Shown: piece by piece, positions 51,965-61,584 of the stretch
How positions within the stretch are numbered: the stretch's first letter is position 1
Layout of the letters: every line of letters begins with the position of its first letter
Assembly: GCF_001908205.1 (NCBI RefSeq)
Contig: NZ_LGHL01000064.1
Coordinates: 31,707 to 95,706, forward strand
DNA from: Bradyrhizobium sp. NAS80.1
Lineage (GTDB): Bacteria; Pseudomonadota; Alphaproteobacteria; Rhizobiales; Xanthobacteraceae
DNA length: 64,000 bases
Direction of reading: 5' to 3'
Made by a program: the position numbers and the translations under genes
The notes under the pieces: model-generated
Database searches by the model: none
The model's input: only the letters and a program-made list of their open reading frames with translations
What the model was told of the DNA's origin: nothing

Positions 51965-52714
51965 ATGAAGCCGGACAACTCGGCACTGGAAATCCGAGGG
52001 TTAACGAAGCGTTTTGACCGTTTGGCGGTCGATAGCCTCGATCTCACCATTCATGCCGGCGAATTCTATGCACTGGTCGGTCCCAACGGCGCCGGCAAGA
52101 CCACCACTTTGCGCATGGTTGCAGGCCTGCTGCGGCCCGATGCCGGCGCGGTCTCGATCTTCGGCATCGATGCGCTCGCAAGCCCTGTCGCCGCCAAGCA
52201 GGTGATGGCGTGGGTATCCGACGAGCCGATGATCTATGACAAGCTCACCCCGCTCGAATATCTCGAATTCGTCGCCGGCCTCTGGGGCATTGCACCGTCC
52301 GTCTCGGAGCCGGTCGCGCAGGAGCTGCTGAGCTCGCTCGGGCTCGAGCCGCATCGGCACGAACGCTGCGAGGGCTTTTCCAAGGGCATGCGCCAGAAAG
52401 TGGCGCTGGCCGGCGCGCTGGTGCACGATCCCCGCCTCATCATTCTCGACGAGCCGCTGACGGGGCTCGATGCCGTCTCCGCCCGCCATGTGAAGGGTCT
52501 GTTGAGCGAGCGCGTTCGGGCCGGCTGCACCATCATCATGACCACGCACATTCTGGAGGTTGCCGAGCGCATGGCCGACCGCATCGGCGTGATCGCATCC
52601 GGCCGCCTGGTCGCGGAGGGCACGCTGACCGAGCTGCGCCAGCAGAACGGCCATGTCGACACCAGCCTGGAAGATCTCTTCATCGCGCTGGTGACGCTTC
52701 AGGCCGCCGCATGA
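51965..52714 (+). CDS. ABC exporter ATPase
   Basis: A 249-residue ATPase of the CcmA/ABC-2 exporter class. Walker A is G-P-N-G-A-G-K-T-T-T near 38-47, signature F-S-K-G-M-R-Q-K near 138, and Walker B L-I-I-L-D-E-P near 158 with T-H-I-L-E-V-A afterwards. Start ATG 51965 is chosen (MKPDNSALEIRGL); in-frame ATG codons at 51938 and 51950 are alternatives and none has a strong ribosome-binding site. Its stop overlaps the permease start by 4 bp (ATGA). Substrate unknown. Confidence 0.88.
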   Translation: MKPDNSALEIRGLTKRFDRLAVDSLDLTIHAGEFYALVGPNGAGKTTTLRMVAGLLRPDAGAVSIFGIDALASPVAAKQVMAWVSDEPMIYDKLTPLEYLEFVAGLWGIAPSVSEPVAQELLSSLGLEPHRHERCEGFSKGMRQKVALAGALVHDPRLIILDEPLTGLDAVSARHVKGLLSERVRAGCTIIMTTHILEVAERMADRIGVIASGRLVAEGTLTELRQQNGHVDTSLEDLFIALVTLQAAA

Positions 52715-54238
52715 GCTCGGCGACCGCGCTCTCCTGGTTTGCCCGCCACGAGCTCCGGCTCGCCTGGCGCGAATGGCTCGCCATGATGACCGGCGGACGG
52801 CGCAAGCGGGCGCGCGTGGCAATGATCGGCCTGCTGTTCTTCGCAGCACTCCTGCACCTGCCGGCCTGGGCGGTGATCGGTCGCTTCGCCGATCTGCAAT
52901 TGCCGCTCGACAAATCCTCGCTGATTGTGATTTCGGCAACGATCTTTCTCGCCTGGACGCTGATGCTGTCGCAGGCGATCGAATCGGTGACGCGTGTGTT
53001 TTACGCCCGCGCCGATCTGGACCTCATCATGTCTTCACCGGCAACGCTGGCCAATCTGTTCTCGGTGCGCATCGCCGCGATCGCGCTCACCGTCACGGTG
53101 ATGGCGCTGTTGTTCTCGACGCCCTTCATCGACGTGCTGGTGATCGGCGGTGGCGCGCGATGGCTCACCGCGTTCGGCGTCGTCGTCGCCATGGGCCTGT
53201 CGGCCGCGGCGATCGCCATCGCCGTCACCATCCTCCTGTTCCGGTTGATCGGCCCGGCGCGGACGCGCTTCGTGGCCCAGATCCTCGCGGCGATCATCGG
53301 CGCCGGCTTCGTGATCGCGCTGCAGGTTGCCGCGATCATGTCCTACGGCACGCTGTCGCGCTTCACCATCCTGACCTCCGGCGCCGCGGCCGCCTACGCC
53401 CCCGACGTCGAGAGCATCTGGTGGTGGCCGGCGCGGGCGACCATGGGCGACGGCGAAGCGCTGCTGCTGCTTCTGGCGCTCGGGCTCGTCCTGCTCGGAA
53501 GCGTCATGGCGACCTTCTCGGGCCGCTTTACCGATACGGCGATCGATGCCGCCGCCTACGGCAAGTCCGGCCGCAGGAGCGCGAAGGAGCGCCCGTTCCG
53601 CGGCGGATCGCGGCAGCTGGCGCTGCGGCGCAAGGAATTCATGCTGCTCTGGCGCGATCCCTGGCTGATTTCGCAGACCTTGATGCAGCTTCTCTATCTG
53701 GTGCCGCCGGCACTGCTGCTCTGGCGCAGCTTTGCCGACAGCTCCACGGCAGTGACGCTCATCACGCCTGTGATCGTCATGGCGGCGGGGCAGCTCGCTG
53801 GCGGACTCGCCTGGCTGACGATCTCGGGCGAGGACGCCCCCCGATCTCGTCGCGACCGCGCCACTGACGCCGTCCGGCGTCATCCGCGCCAAGATCGAGG
53901 TGGTGCTGATCGCGATCGCCATCATCTTCTGCCCGCTGCTCGCTGTGCTGGCCTTCGCCTCGCCGTTCCAGGCCGCGATCAGCGCCGGTGCGATCATCGT
54001 CAGCGCGGCCTCAGCGACCGCCATCCAGCTCTGGTTCCGGGTCCAGGCCCGGCGCAGCCAATTCCGCCGCCGCCAGACCTCCTCGCGGCTTGCGACCTTC
54101 GCCGAAGCATTCTCCTCGATCGGCTGGGCCGCCACCGCCGCACTGCTACTCGCTCTCCCGATCGCCGGCCTCGTCAGCGGCGTCATCACCGCCGGCCTCG
54201 TCGGCGTGACGTGGAAGTTCAGCCCAAGACGTGAATAA
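52711..54238 (+). CDS. ABC exporter permease, frame broken at a C6 run
   Basis: As sequenced the frame shifts at CCCCCC 53837-53842 after I-S-G-E-D-A-P, becomes Arg-rich and stops at 54234. Removing one C continues D-L-V-A-T-A-P-L-T-P-S-G-V-I and restores a 508-residue membrane protein ending F-S-P-R-R-E at 54238, with hydrophobic segments through both halves (about ten TM helices). The N-terminal 375 residues are unaffected. ABC-2-like permease coupled to the ATPase by a 4-bp overlap. Either a sequencing error or a genuine inactivating slippage. Confidence 0.82.
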
Positions 54239-54342
54239 AAGGCAGGAGTGTGGTGCGACACTGACGCGCTGTTGATCGCGCGCTGTTGGCCACGCGCTGC
54301 ATCGCACGCTAGACTTTCCCCCTGAAGTCATCGGGGACGGAC

Positions 54343-55155
54343 ATGTGGCGACTAGTTTCGGCGGCCCTGGCGCTGTTCGGCGCATTCCTTACACCTGCCC
54401 TCGCCCAACAGCCCCAGCGCAGTGAATGCCTGGCGATGGCGAACGCTGCGCCTCGCGCGATGCCGGTTGCGTTCCGGCAGACCGCCAACTCGGCCGAGGT
54501 CGAGATCACCTATGCCGGCCACTCCACCTATTTCATCGACACGCCCGGCGGCGTGCGCATCGCCACCGACTATAGCGGCGCCTACCAGTTCGGCCGGCTG
54601 CCCGATGTCGCCACCATGAACCGGGCCCACAGCACGCACTACACCTTGTTTCCCGACAAGCGCATTCCGCATGTGCTGCATGGCTGGGGCGAGGACGGCA
54701 AGCCGGCCATCGTGTCGGAGCGCATCGGCGACACCTTCATCCGCAACGTCACGACCGACATCCGCCGCTATTTCGGCGATGATGCCGGCGCCGACATGAT
54801 CCGCGACGGCAACTCGATCTTCATCTTCGAGGTCGCGGGCCTGTGCATCGGCCATCTCGGTCATCTCCACCACAAGCTCGACGACAGTCATTTCGCCCAG
54901 ATCGGGCGGCTCGACATCGTGATGGTGCCGATCGACGGCACCTACACCATGTCGCTGGACGGCATCTCAGAGATCACCAAGCGGTTGCGCGCCTCGGTGG
55001 TGCTGCCTATGCACCGCTTCGCCACCCCGCTGGAAGACTTCATGCGCCGCATCGGCCAGCAGTTCGAGATCGACCGGCGCAGCGAGCGCTCGTTCCGGAT
55101 GTCACGGGATGCGCTGCCATCGACGCCGACGGTGATCATTCTCGACGGCGTCTGA
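54343..55155 (+). CDS. Exported metallo-beta-lactamase-fold hydrolase (UlaG-like)
   Basis: A 270-residue MBL-superfamily protein with a signal peptide (M-W-R-L-V-S-A-A-L-A-L-F..., cleavage after A-L-A-Q). Y-A-G-H-S-T-Y-F-I near residue 57 and T-D-Y near 76 are typical of the UlaG/COG2220 subgroup, with G-H-L-G-H-L-H-H near 169 and P-M-H-R-F near 222. The classical H-x-H-x-D-H is not present as such, again as in COG2220. Probably a periplasmic hydrolase; substrate unknown. The downstream gene starts 66 bp later. Confidence 0.8.
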   Translation: MWRLVSAALALFGAFLTPALAQQPQRSECLAMANAAPRAMPVAFRQTANSAEVEITYAGHSTYFIDTPGGVRIATDYSGAYQFGRLPDVATMNRAHSTHYTLFPDKRIPHVLHGWGEDGKPAIVSERIGDTFIRNVTTDIRRYFGDDAGADMIRDGNSIFIFEVAGLCIGHLGHLHHKLDDSHFAQIGRLDIVMVPIDGTYTMSLDGISEITKRLRASVVLPMHRFATPLEDFMRRIGQQFEIDRRSERSFRMSRDALPSTPTVIILDGV

Positions 55156-55220
55156 CGCGCAATTTTCTCCAAGTCCACCGACGGCCGATCGTGCTCATCT
55201 CCCTGCAACAGGAGAGCGAC

Positions 55221-55742
55221 ATGACTGATTTTACAAGGTTGTTGCACGCGAATGGACCGAACCCTGAGCATGCCGCGGCGCTCCAGCTCTACGGCCGCTT
55301 CGTCGGCGACTGGGATGCCGGGATCACCGCCCACGGGCTCGACGGAACGAAACACACCGCGCCTGGCGAAATCCATTTCGGCTGGGTGCTCGAGGGCCGC
55401 GCCGTCCAGGACGTCTGGATCATTCCCCGCCCTGCGGGAAGCCCGGCCTTTCCAGTCGCCGGCAACTGGTACGGCACGACACTGCGGGTCTATGACCCCT
55501 CCATTTCCGCGTGGCGGATTTCCTGGTTCGATCCTGGCCGCAGTGTGTTCCGCCAGCAGATTGGCCGCCCGCGCGGAAACGACATCGTGCAAGAGGGCAC
55601 GACCGAGTCCGGCGAGCTCACGCGCTGGAGTTTTACGGAAATCACCGCGGATTCCTTCCACTGGCTGGGCGAGGCCAAGCCCGCGACCGCAAGCGATTGG
55701 CGGCTGGTGGTCGACGTCAGAGCGACACGGCGCAAGGCCTGA
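55221..55742 (+). CDS. Conserved hypothetical protein (DUF1579-like beta-barrel)
   Basis: A 173-residue protein, no signal peptide. It has the layout of small lipocalin-like/DUF1579 proteins: F-V-G-D-W-D near residue 27, an alternating strand pattern with I-H-F-G-W-V-L-E-G-R-A-V-Q-D-V-W near 51, Y-G-T-T-L-R-V-Y-D-P near 84, and a C-terminal W-R-L-V-V-D-V-R-A-T. ATG 55221 has AGGAGAGCG upstream; the longer frame to 54843 is antisense-type overlap with the hydrolase gene. Function unknown. Confidence 0.78.
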   Translation: MTDFTRLLHANGPNPEHAAALQLYGRFVGDWDAGITAHGLDGTKHTAPGEIHFGWVLEGRAVQDVWIIPRPAGSPAFPVAGNWYGTTLRVYDPSISAWRISWFDPGRSVFRQQIGRPRGNDIVQEGTTESGELTRWSFTEITADSFHWLGEAKPATASDWRLVVDVRATRRKA

Positions 55743-55854
55743 CGACGGCGCCGCTGTGCTCGCGATGATGGGTGCGGTTGCGCAACGCGCGCTGCTGCGC
55801 ACGAGGATGAGATGCTAGGCTGCTCCCACAAAAAACTTGAGGGAGCGAACGCCG

Positions 55855-56907
55855 ATGGCTGCAAGCGGGTTGCCCGCCAATACAAGCGGGCTGTTTGTCG
55901 AGCCGCGCGAGGACTGGCTCGCGCAATATCAGGAGGAGATCATCGATCCGGCGCGGCCGATCGTCGATCCCCATCACCATCTCTGGAATCGCGGGCACCG
56001 CTATCTGATCGAGGAGATGGCTGCCGACATCACCTCCGGCCACAACGTCATCGCCACCGTCTATGTCGATTGCCGCTCGATGTATCGCGCGCACGGGCCC
56101 GAAGCGTTCCGGCCCATTGGCGAGGTCGAATTCGCCAACGGTGTCGCCGCCATGAGCGCGAGCGGCGGCTATGGCAAGGCCGCGATCTGCGCCGGCATCG
56201 TCAGCCACGCCAACTTGCTGCTGGGTGACGCCGCAAAGCCCGTGCTAGAAGCGGAGATTGCCGCCGGGAACGGCCGCTTCCGCGGCATCAGGCATTCCTC
56301 GGCCTGGGACGAAGACCCTGTCGTTGCCGGCATGTATGCGAACCGGCCGAAGGGACTTTTGCAGGACCCGACCTTCCGCAAGGGCTTTGCCTGCCTTGCA
56401 CCGCTCAACCTGAGCTTCGATGCCTGGCTGTTCCATCCGCAGATCGGCGAACTGACCGAGCTCGCGCGCGCCTTCCCCGACACCAGGATCGTGCTCGATC
56501 ATTGCGGCGGCCCGGCCGGCGTCGGCCGCTTTGCCGGACGGCGCGAGGAGGTGTTTCCGCAGTGGCGCGCCTCGATCCGCGAGATCGCCAAATGCGAGAA
56601 CGTGGTGGTGAAGCTCGGCGGGCTCGCGATGTGCCTGCTCGGCTACGACTTTCACTTGCGCGAAAGGCCCCCGTCATCCGAGGAACTTGCCGCGGCCTGG
56701 CGGCCCTATGTCGAGACCTGCATCGAAGCGTTCGGGCCGAAGCGCGCGATGTTCGAGAGCAATTTCCCGCCGGACAAGGGCCAGTGCAGCTACCAGGTGA
56801 TCTTCAACGCCTTCAAGCGCATTGCGGCACCTTTGAGCGAAGCCGAGAAGACGGCGCTGTTCTCGCAGACCGCGACCGATTTCTACCGGCTCGAGCTGCC
56901 GTCATGA
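55855..56907 (+). CDS. Amidohydrolase-2 family protein (lactonase-like)
   Basis: A 350-residue TIM-barrel amidohydrolase. V-D-P-H-H-H-L-W-N near residue 39 is the H-x-H metal motif typical of L-fuconolactonase/2-pyrone-4,6-dicarboxylate-hydrolase-like members. V-L-D-H-C-G-G near 216 and F-E-S-N-F-P-P-D near 298 supply further ligands. ATG 55855 follows GAGGGAGC; an in-frame TTG at 55837 is less likely. It is not closely similar to the two amidohydrolases at 21-23 kb. Substrate unknown. Confidence 0.88.
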   Translation: MAASGLPANTSGLFVEPREDWLAQYQEEIIDPARPIVDPHHHLWNRGHRYLIEEMAADITSGHNVIATVYVDCRSMYRAHGPEAFRPIGEVEFANGVAAMSASGGYGKAAICAGIVSHANLLLGDAAKPVLEAEIAAGNGRFRGIRHSSAWDEDPVVAGMYANRPKGLLQDPTFRKGFACLAPLNLSFDAWLFHPQIGELTELARAFPDTRIVLDHCGGPAGVGRFAGRREEVFPQWRASIREIAKCENVVVKLGGLAMCLLGYDFHLRERPPSSEELAAAWRPYVETCIEAFGPKRAMFESNFPPDKGQCSYQVIFNAFKRIAAPLSEAEKTALFSQTATDFYRLELPS

Positions 56908-56911
56908 CGAG

Positions 56912-56946
56912 AAGAGGGGCCGGGATGCTGATCCCGGCCCCCTCTT
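56912..56946 (+). terminator. Strong hairpin after the amidohydrolase gene
   Basis: AAGAGGGGCCGGGAT (56912-56926) pairs with ATCCCGGCCCCCTCTT (56931-56946) with a one-base bulge. There is no clear T-run, so it may serve as a barrier between the convergent amidohydrolase and cupin genes rather than a classical intrinsic terminator. Confidence 0.6.
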
Positions 56947-56980
56947 CCGTCGTGGCCGCTGGGAAGCGTCCTTGAAAAGT

Positions 56981-57436
56981 CTAGCCGGCCCCCATCAGCG
57001 AGGCGGGACGGCGCTCGCCGGTGGAGACGAAGATCCGCTTGAGCTTGTTGACGACGCGGATCAGGAAGCCGAGCACCACGGGATTGGTCTTGCGGCAGAA
57101 CGCGATCTTCTTGACGTGGCCCTCGACATGCCATCTGGCATGGGCGCCATCGCGGAAGAAAATGACGTCGCCGGGGCCGTAGCGCTTCGGCGGCATGCCA
57201 TCGCTCTCGAGCACGATCGATCCTTCGATGATCATGATCGTCTCGTCGATGTCGTAGTACCAGTTGAAGCGCCCTTCGGTGCAGGACCAGATGATGGTCG
57301 AGGCGGTGCCGTCGGCGCTGGTCGACAGGATGTGCGAGCGCGACACCGGGTTGCCCTCGATGATCCAGGACGGCTCGATCGGCCGCACCTCGAGATCCAC
57401 GTTGCAACTACCGACTTCAATCAATGCGTGCGACAT
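56981..57436 (-). CDS. Cupin-domain protein (cupin_3/DUF861-like)
   Basis: A 151-residue single cupin. Core strands are W-Y-Y-D-I-D-E-T-I-M-I-I-E-G-S-I near residue 58, then Y-G-P-G-D-V-I-F-F-R-D-G-A-H-A-R-W-H near 86-103. The usual metal His/Glu set is partly replaced, as in the cupin_3 group. No signal peptide. It might be a sugar-binding or ureidoglycolate-type enzyme or a regulator; nothing in the context decides. The 240 bp upstream, to the divergent gene, are AT-rich with no other feature seen. Confidence 0.8.
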   Translation of the reverse strand: MSHALIEVGSCNVDLEVRPIEPSWIIEGNPVSRSHILSTSADGTASTIIWSCTEGRFNWYYDIDETIMIIEGSIVLESDGMPPKRYGPGDVIFFRDGAHARWHVEGHVKKIAFCRKTNPVVLGFLIRVVNKLKRIFVSTGERRPASLMGAG

Positions 57437-57676
57437 CTCTTATCCCATGGAGTATAATATGTATGGCCGGGTCGCGGCCCGGATTATTTCGAAAGATGTC
57501 TGGAACGCTAGTAGCCGCCTTTTAATTCTTCCTTACGCAGGCCCCGACAATCAGCCGCAAGTTGCAGATGCGAAACGGTTAACGTCCCGATTTCCCTGCA
57601 AATTGGCGGACTTGAACCGATCTTCTCCGGGGTGCGACAAAGCGCGCGAATTTGACTATCGAAGGAGCCACACCCG

Positions 57677-58232
57677 ATGTCCCTGACCCCAGAGGTTCTG
57701 GCAGCCAACGGCGAGGTCGTCGCCTGGCTCGGCAGCCTCGATATCTCCTTCGCGCCGGACGAGGAACTCTGGTTCACCATCGACGGTGTCGACGCCCCCC
57801 CGGCAGATCGGCAGTGACGCCTCCGGCGGCGCGTTCATGCTGCTGCCGCCGCAGAATGTGCTCTACGTCTCATCGGAGGGCCGCGCAGGAATTATCGCGG
57901 AGAGTTTCGAGGCGTTCGTCCAGCTCGTCGTCGCCCGCCCCTATTGGCTGGACATCCTCAAATTTTCCGCCGGCGGCGACCTCGTGGAGATGCGGCGCGC
58001 GGCGGACGTGCTGGAGACAACGCTCGACGACGAGGACGAGATCAACGAGGCTCGCGAGGAAATCCGTGGCGCGCTCGATCTGCCCGCGGCGAACGATTCC
58101 GTCGGCGCGCTTTACGAAGCAGTGGCCGCGTCCGACGCCATCGTGCGGGCCACCGACGGCAGCCCGTTCACGACGCTGTTCAACCGCTTCAGCATCGACA
58201 ACAACCCAATGCTGCGCAACGCGGCGGCGTGA
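57677..58232 (+). CDS. SUKH/SMI1-like protein, frame broken at a C7 run
   Basis: ATG 57677 (GAAGGAG upstream) starts M-S-L-T-P-E-V-L-A-A-N-G-E-V. After D-G-V-D-A-P the frame runs into CCCCCCC at 57795-57801 and stops at once. With one C fewer it continues R-Q-I-G-S-D-A-S-G-G to 58232, giving 184 residues (555 nt, a multiple of three). The segment Y-V-S-S-E-G-R-A-G-I-I-A-E-S-F-E-A-F-V-Q-L-V is reminiscent of SMI1/KNR4 (SUKH) proteins, often toxin-immunity proteins, but this match is weak. An ATG-like start at 57786 for the second frame has no ribosome-binding site. Confidence 0.6.
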
Positions 58233-58266
58233 GAGAGGCTTCGAGGGTACCAATGCGCTCGGCCTT

Positions 58267-58380
58267 CATGGTTCGAGACGCGCCGCAAGGCGGCGCTCCT
58301 CACCATGACGGTCTAACATCTCTCCGCGAAACGAGACCTCATCCCGAGGAGCCCGCCAACGGCGGGCGTCTCGAAGGATG
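58267..58380. repeat. Palindromic repeat (CATCCTGAGG type), copy 3 of 4, diverged
   Basis: Left arm CATGGTTCGAGACGCGCCGC... and right arm ...GGGCGTCTCGAAGGATG, with GAGGAGCCCGCC inside. More diverged than the other copies. Confidence 0.65.
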
Positions 58381-58403
58381 CACCGCAGAAGAGACCGTTG
58401 GCG

Positions 58404-59660
58404 TTACTTCGCCCACTCGCCCTTGCGGAACACCGGCACCTTGCTGCCGTCGGCGAGAATGCCGTCGATGTCGGTCTCGGCCGAACCTATCATCCAGTCG
58501 ATATGGATCAGGCTCTGATTGCCGCCTTGCGCGGCGATCTGTTGCGGCGTGAGCTGCGCGCCGTTGATGAAGCATTTCGAATAGCATTGGCCGAGCGCGA
58601 TGTGCGACGCCGCGTTCTCGTCGAACAGCGTGTTGTAGAACAACAGCCCGCTCTGCGAGATCGGCGAAGAATGCGGGACCAACGCCACCTCGCCGAGGCG
58701 CCGCGCGCCCTCGTCGGTGTCGAGCACCTTGTTCAGCACCTCTGAGCCGCGCGAGGCCTTGGCGTCGACGATCTTGCCGTCCTCAAAGCGCACCGCGATG
58801 TTGTCGATCAGCGTGCCCTGGTAGGACAGCGGCTTCGAGCTCACGACATGGCCGTAGACGCGCCGGCAATGCGGCGTGGTGAAGACCTCTTCGGTCGGGA
58901 TATTGGCGTTGCAGCTGATGCCGTTCTTGGAGAGCGAGGCACCGCCCTCCCATTCATGGCCGTCGGCAAGCCCGATGGTGAGGTCGGTGCCCGGCCCTGA
59001 GTACTGCAGCGCGCGGAAGCGCTGGCCGTTGAGCCAGTTGGTGCGCTCGCGCAGCACCGCATTGTGGCTCGCCCAGTTGCCCATCGCATCCTCGCGATCG
59101 ACGCGGGAGGCGGCGAAGATCGCATCCGCGAGCTTGCTGACCGCAACGTCCTCGGGATCATCGGGAAACACTTGCTTGGCCCAAGACGGGCTCGGATAGG
59201 CGATGATGTTCCAGTTGGTGTCGAAATTGACGATCTTCTCCAGCGCCGGCTGATAGGCCATCGAATTGGCCTTGCTCGCGCGCGCCACCTTCGAGGGATC
59301 CTCGCCCGACAGCAGCATCGGATTGTCGCCGACGATGGCGAGCCGCGCGGTGTTTTCCGAGAACGCCTTCGCCATCCCCTCGTAGAGCCAGCCGGCGGCG
59401 CGATCAAAACTGTTGTCGTGACCGTGGCGATAACGCGCCAGCGTCATCTCCTCGTCCGACAGGATCGGCGTCACGATGCCGGCGCCTGCCTTGTAGGCGT
59501 GCACGGCGATCCGCCGCACCAGCGGCAGCGCGATCGCGGGCGCCGTCAAGAGAAGATCCTGTCCCGGCCGCAAGCCCAGGCCCACCTTCACCGCCACCTC
59601 GGCCAGCCGGTCGAGTTTCGCGGGATCGATGGGAGTGGAAGTATTGCGGTGATCAGTCAT
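58404..59660 (-). CDS. M29-family aminopeptidase
   Basis: A 418-residue metallo-aminopeptidase of the thermophilic (AmpS/AmpT) family. Metal-ligand regions are visible as N-I-P-T-E-E-V-F near 254, the L-G-E-V-A-L-V Glu near 326, A-S-H-I-A-L-G near 356 and I-H-I-D-W-M-I-G near 390. Length is normal. It removes N-terminal residues from peptides in the cytoplasm. It lies 112 bp behind the lyase gene on the same strand but not obviously co-transcribed. Confidence 0.9.
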   Translation of the reverse strand: MTDHRNTSTPIDPAKLDRLAEVAVKVGLGLRPGQDLLLTAPAIALPLVRRIAVHAYKAGAGIVTPILSDEEMTLARYRHGHDNSFDRAAGWLYEGMAKAFSENTARLAIVGDNPMLLSGEDPSKVARASKANSMAYQPALEKIVNFDTNWNIIAYPSPSWAKQVFPDDPEDVAVSKLADAIFAASRVDREDAMGNWASHNAVLRERTNWLNGQRFRALQYSGPGTDLTIGLADGHEWEGGASLSKNGISCNANIPTEEVFTTPHCRRVYGHVVSSKPLSYQGTLIDNIAVRFEDGKIVDAKASRGSEVLNKVLDTDEGARRLGEVALVPHSSPISQSGLLFYNTLFDENAASHIALGQCYSKCFINGAQLTPQQIAAQGGNQSLIHIDWMIGSAETDIDGILADGSKVPVFRKGEWAK

Positions 59661-59772
59661 GCGGGGTCCTCTGCCGAAACTCTCTGTTCAATCTAAGTCT
59701 AGCAGCGCGAGACACAAGTGTGCGATTGTCCTGCGACACATGAAAGATACGCAATTTAGCGTATCGTGGTTT

Positions 59773-61134
59773 TCAACGCGTTGCCGATTTCAGCACCCGG
59801 TCGACCATCGCGGGCCCAAGCCCGAGGTAATTTTTCGGTGAGGTGAGCGCGTCGATTGTGGCACGGTCGATGCGGCTGGATATCCGTGGATCAGCGGACA
59901 GCGCATCAGCGAGGCTTTTGCCCTCTTCGTTGGCGTGGCGGCAGGCGTCATAGACCACGTCATGCGCCTCCTGCCGCCCGAGCTGCGGCGCGAGGCCCAT
60001 CATGACCGCCTCGGCCACGATCAGGCCGCGGCTGACGGCGAGATTGTCGTCCATCTTCCTTTCGTCAACGATAAGGCCGGCGAGCGCAAACTTCGCCTGA
60101 TGCAGCGCGCCGGCAGAGAGCACGAAACTTTCGGGGATCGCCATCCATTCGGCGTGCCAGGGTCCGGTGGCGCGTTCGAAATCCTGCACCATCGCATCCA
60201 GCATCAGGCCCGCGTGCTGGCGCACCGCCTTGGACGCCGCGAACATCAGCTCCGAGGAGATCGGGTTGCGCTTCTGCGGCATGGTCGAGGAGGCGCCGCG
60301 CCCCTTGACGAAGGGCTCGTAGACTTCGGCGAACTCGGTCGAGGCCATGATCATGATGTCGAGTGCGATCTTGCCGAGCGAGCCGGTGACGAGCGCGAGG
60401 AAGTTCACCGCCTCGGCGAAGCCGTCGCGCGCAACGTGCCAGGTCGAGGCGGGAACGCCGAGCTTCAACTCGGCGCAGAGCACCTCCTGCACATCGAAGC
60501 CCTTGTCACCGAGCGAGGCCAGCGTGCCCGCCGCGCCGGCGAACTGGCCGACCAGCACGCGCGGCTTCAATTGCGCCAGCCGCTCGGCGTGGCGGTCGAA
60601 CATCGCAAGCCAAATCGCGGTCTTGTAGCCGAAGGTCACCGGCAGCGCCTGCTGAAGATGGGTGCGGCCCGCCATCGGCGTGTCGCGATAGCGCTTCGAG
60701 AGGTTTGCGAGGATGCCGCGGAGCTCGGCGATGTCGCGCTCGACGATCTCGAGCGCGGCGCGCAATTGCAGCACCACGGCGGTGTCCATGATGTCCTGCG
60801 TCGTCGCGCCCCAATGCACGTAGCGGCCGGCCTCGCCGCACTGCTTCACCATCTGATGCACCAGCGGCAGGATCGGATAGCCGACGATGTCGGTCTCCTG
60901 CCGCAACAGGTCGAAATCGAGCGCGGCGACATCCGTCCGCGCCGCGATCTGATCCGCGGCCTCCTGCGGAATCACGCCGCACCTCGCCTCAGCCTTCGCC
61001 AGCGCCACCTCGACCTCGGCATAGCGCGCGACCAGCGCGACGTCGGAAAACACCTCCCGCATCTGCGGCGTGCCGAAGGCGTCGCGGAACAGCATGGAGT
61101 CGAGCACGGTGGTGGAGGCAGGGAAAGCGGGCAT
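59773..61134 (-). CDS. Fumarase/aspartase-superfamily lyase, 3-carboxymuconate cycloisomerase-like
   Basis: A 453-residue superfamily lyase. The signature G-A-S-S-T-M-P-Q-K-R-N-P is near residues 283-294, H-W-G-A-T-T-Q-D-I-M-D-T near 107 is the second conserved region, and M-A-G-R-T-H-L-Q-Q-A-L-P-V near 154 the third. The layout matches PcaB (3-carboxy-cis,cis-muconate cycloisomerase) and PurB-like enzymes. No other protocatechuate-pathway genes surround it, so the pcaB role is uncertain. ATG 61134 is clear. Confidence 0.85.
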   Translation of the reverse strand: MPAFPASTTVLDSMLFRDAFGTPQMREVFSDVALVARYAEVEVALAKAEARCGVIPQEAADQIAARTDVAALDFDLLRQETDIVGYPILPLVHQMVKQCGEAGRYVHWGATTQDIMDTAVVLQLRAALEIVERDIAELRGILANLSKRYRDTPMAGRTHLQQALPVTFGYKTAIWLAMFDRHAERLAQLKPRVLVGQFAGAAGTLASLGDKGFDVQEVLCAELKLGVPASTWHVARDGFAEAVNFLALVTGSLGKIALDIMIMASTEFAEVYEPFVKGRGASSTMPQKRNPISSELMFAASKAVRQHAGLMLDAMVQDFERATGPWHAEWMAIPESFVLSAGALHQAKFALAGLIVDERKMDDNLAVSRGLIVAEAVMMGLAPQLGRQEAHDVVYDACRHANEEGKSLADALSADPRISSRIDRATIDALTSPKNYLGLGPAMVDRVLKSATR

Positions 61135-61266
61135 GGGCGCTTCTTCGTGGTTATGTTTTGTGTGGAGGGCAGCTTACGCAGGCCGCGCTGTTCGGCAATG
61201 GACATTGCGGTTCGCCACACATTCGATGGCGTGCGCCTTGCGACCGCGCATTCGGCTGCTCCCTCC

Positions 61267-61396
61267 GTCATCCTGAGGTGCGAGGCGCGAGATGCGAAGC
61301 AGCGCGCGCAGAGCCTCGAAGGATGAGCGGCCGGGATGCAGCCGGGCCGTGCATCCTTCGAGGCCTCCGCTGCGCTCCGGCGCCTCAGGATGACGG
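61267..61396. repeat. Palindromic repeat (CATCCTGAGG type), copy 4 of 4
   Basis: CCGTCATCCTGAGGTGCGAG and GCCTCAGGATGACGG outer arms, with GAGCCTCGAAGGATG / CATCCTTCGAGGC inside. Very similar to the copy at 23983. Confidence 0.8.
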
Positions 61397-61584
61397 ATCG
61401 ATTGCGAGGACGATGGTATCAATTCAGTACGTCGCCCGCGGCAATCTGCCCCAAACCGCCACATTCCGGTTGAGATTGAATTCCTACTCGAAAACGGCAT
61501 GGCAGCCATCTCGCAATTGCGGTGAACCCGGCGCGCCCTTCGGCGGACTTACAGGCTTCAAGTCGAAATCCATTTTGATTTCAC

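Noticed and set aside
57786..58232. The 148-codon second frame as a separate gene
   Set aside because: No ribosome-binding site, and it joins exactly to the 57677 frame if one C of the C7 run is removed.
59773..61134. Naming the lyase pcaB outright
   Set aside because: Signature motifs are shared by the whole fumarase/aspartase superfamily, and no protocatechuate genes are nearby.
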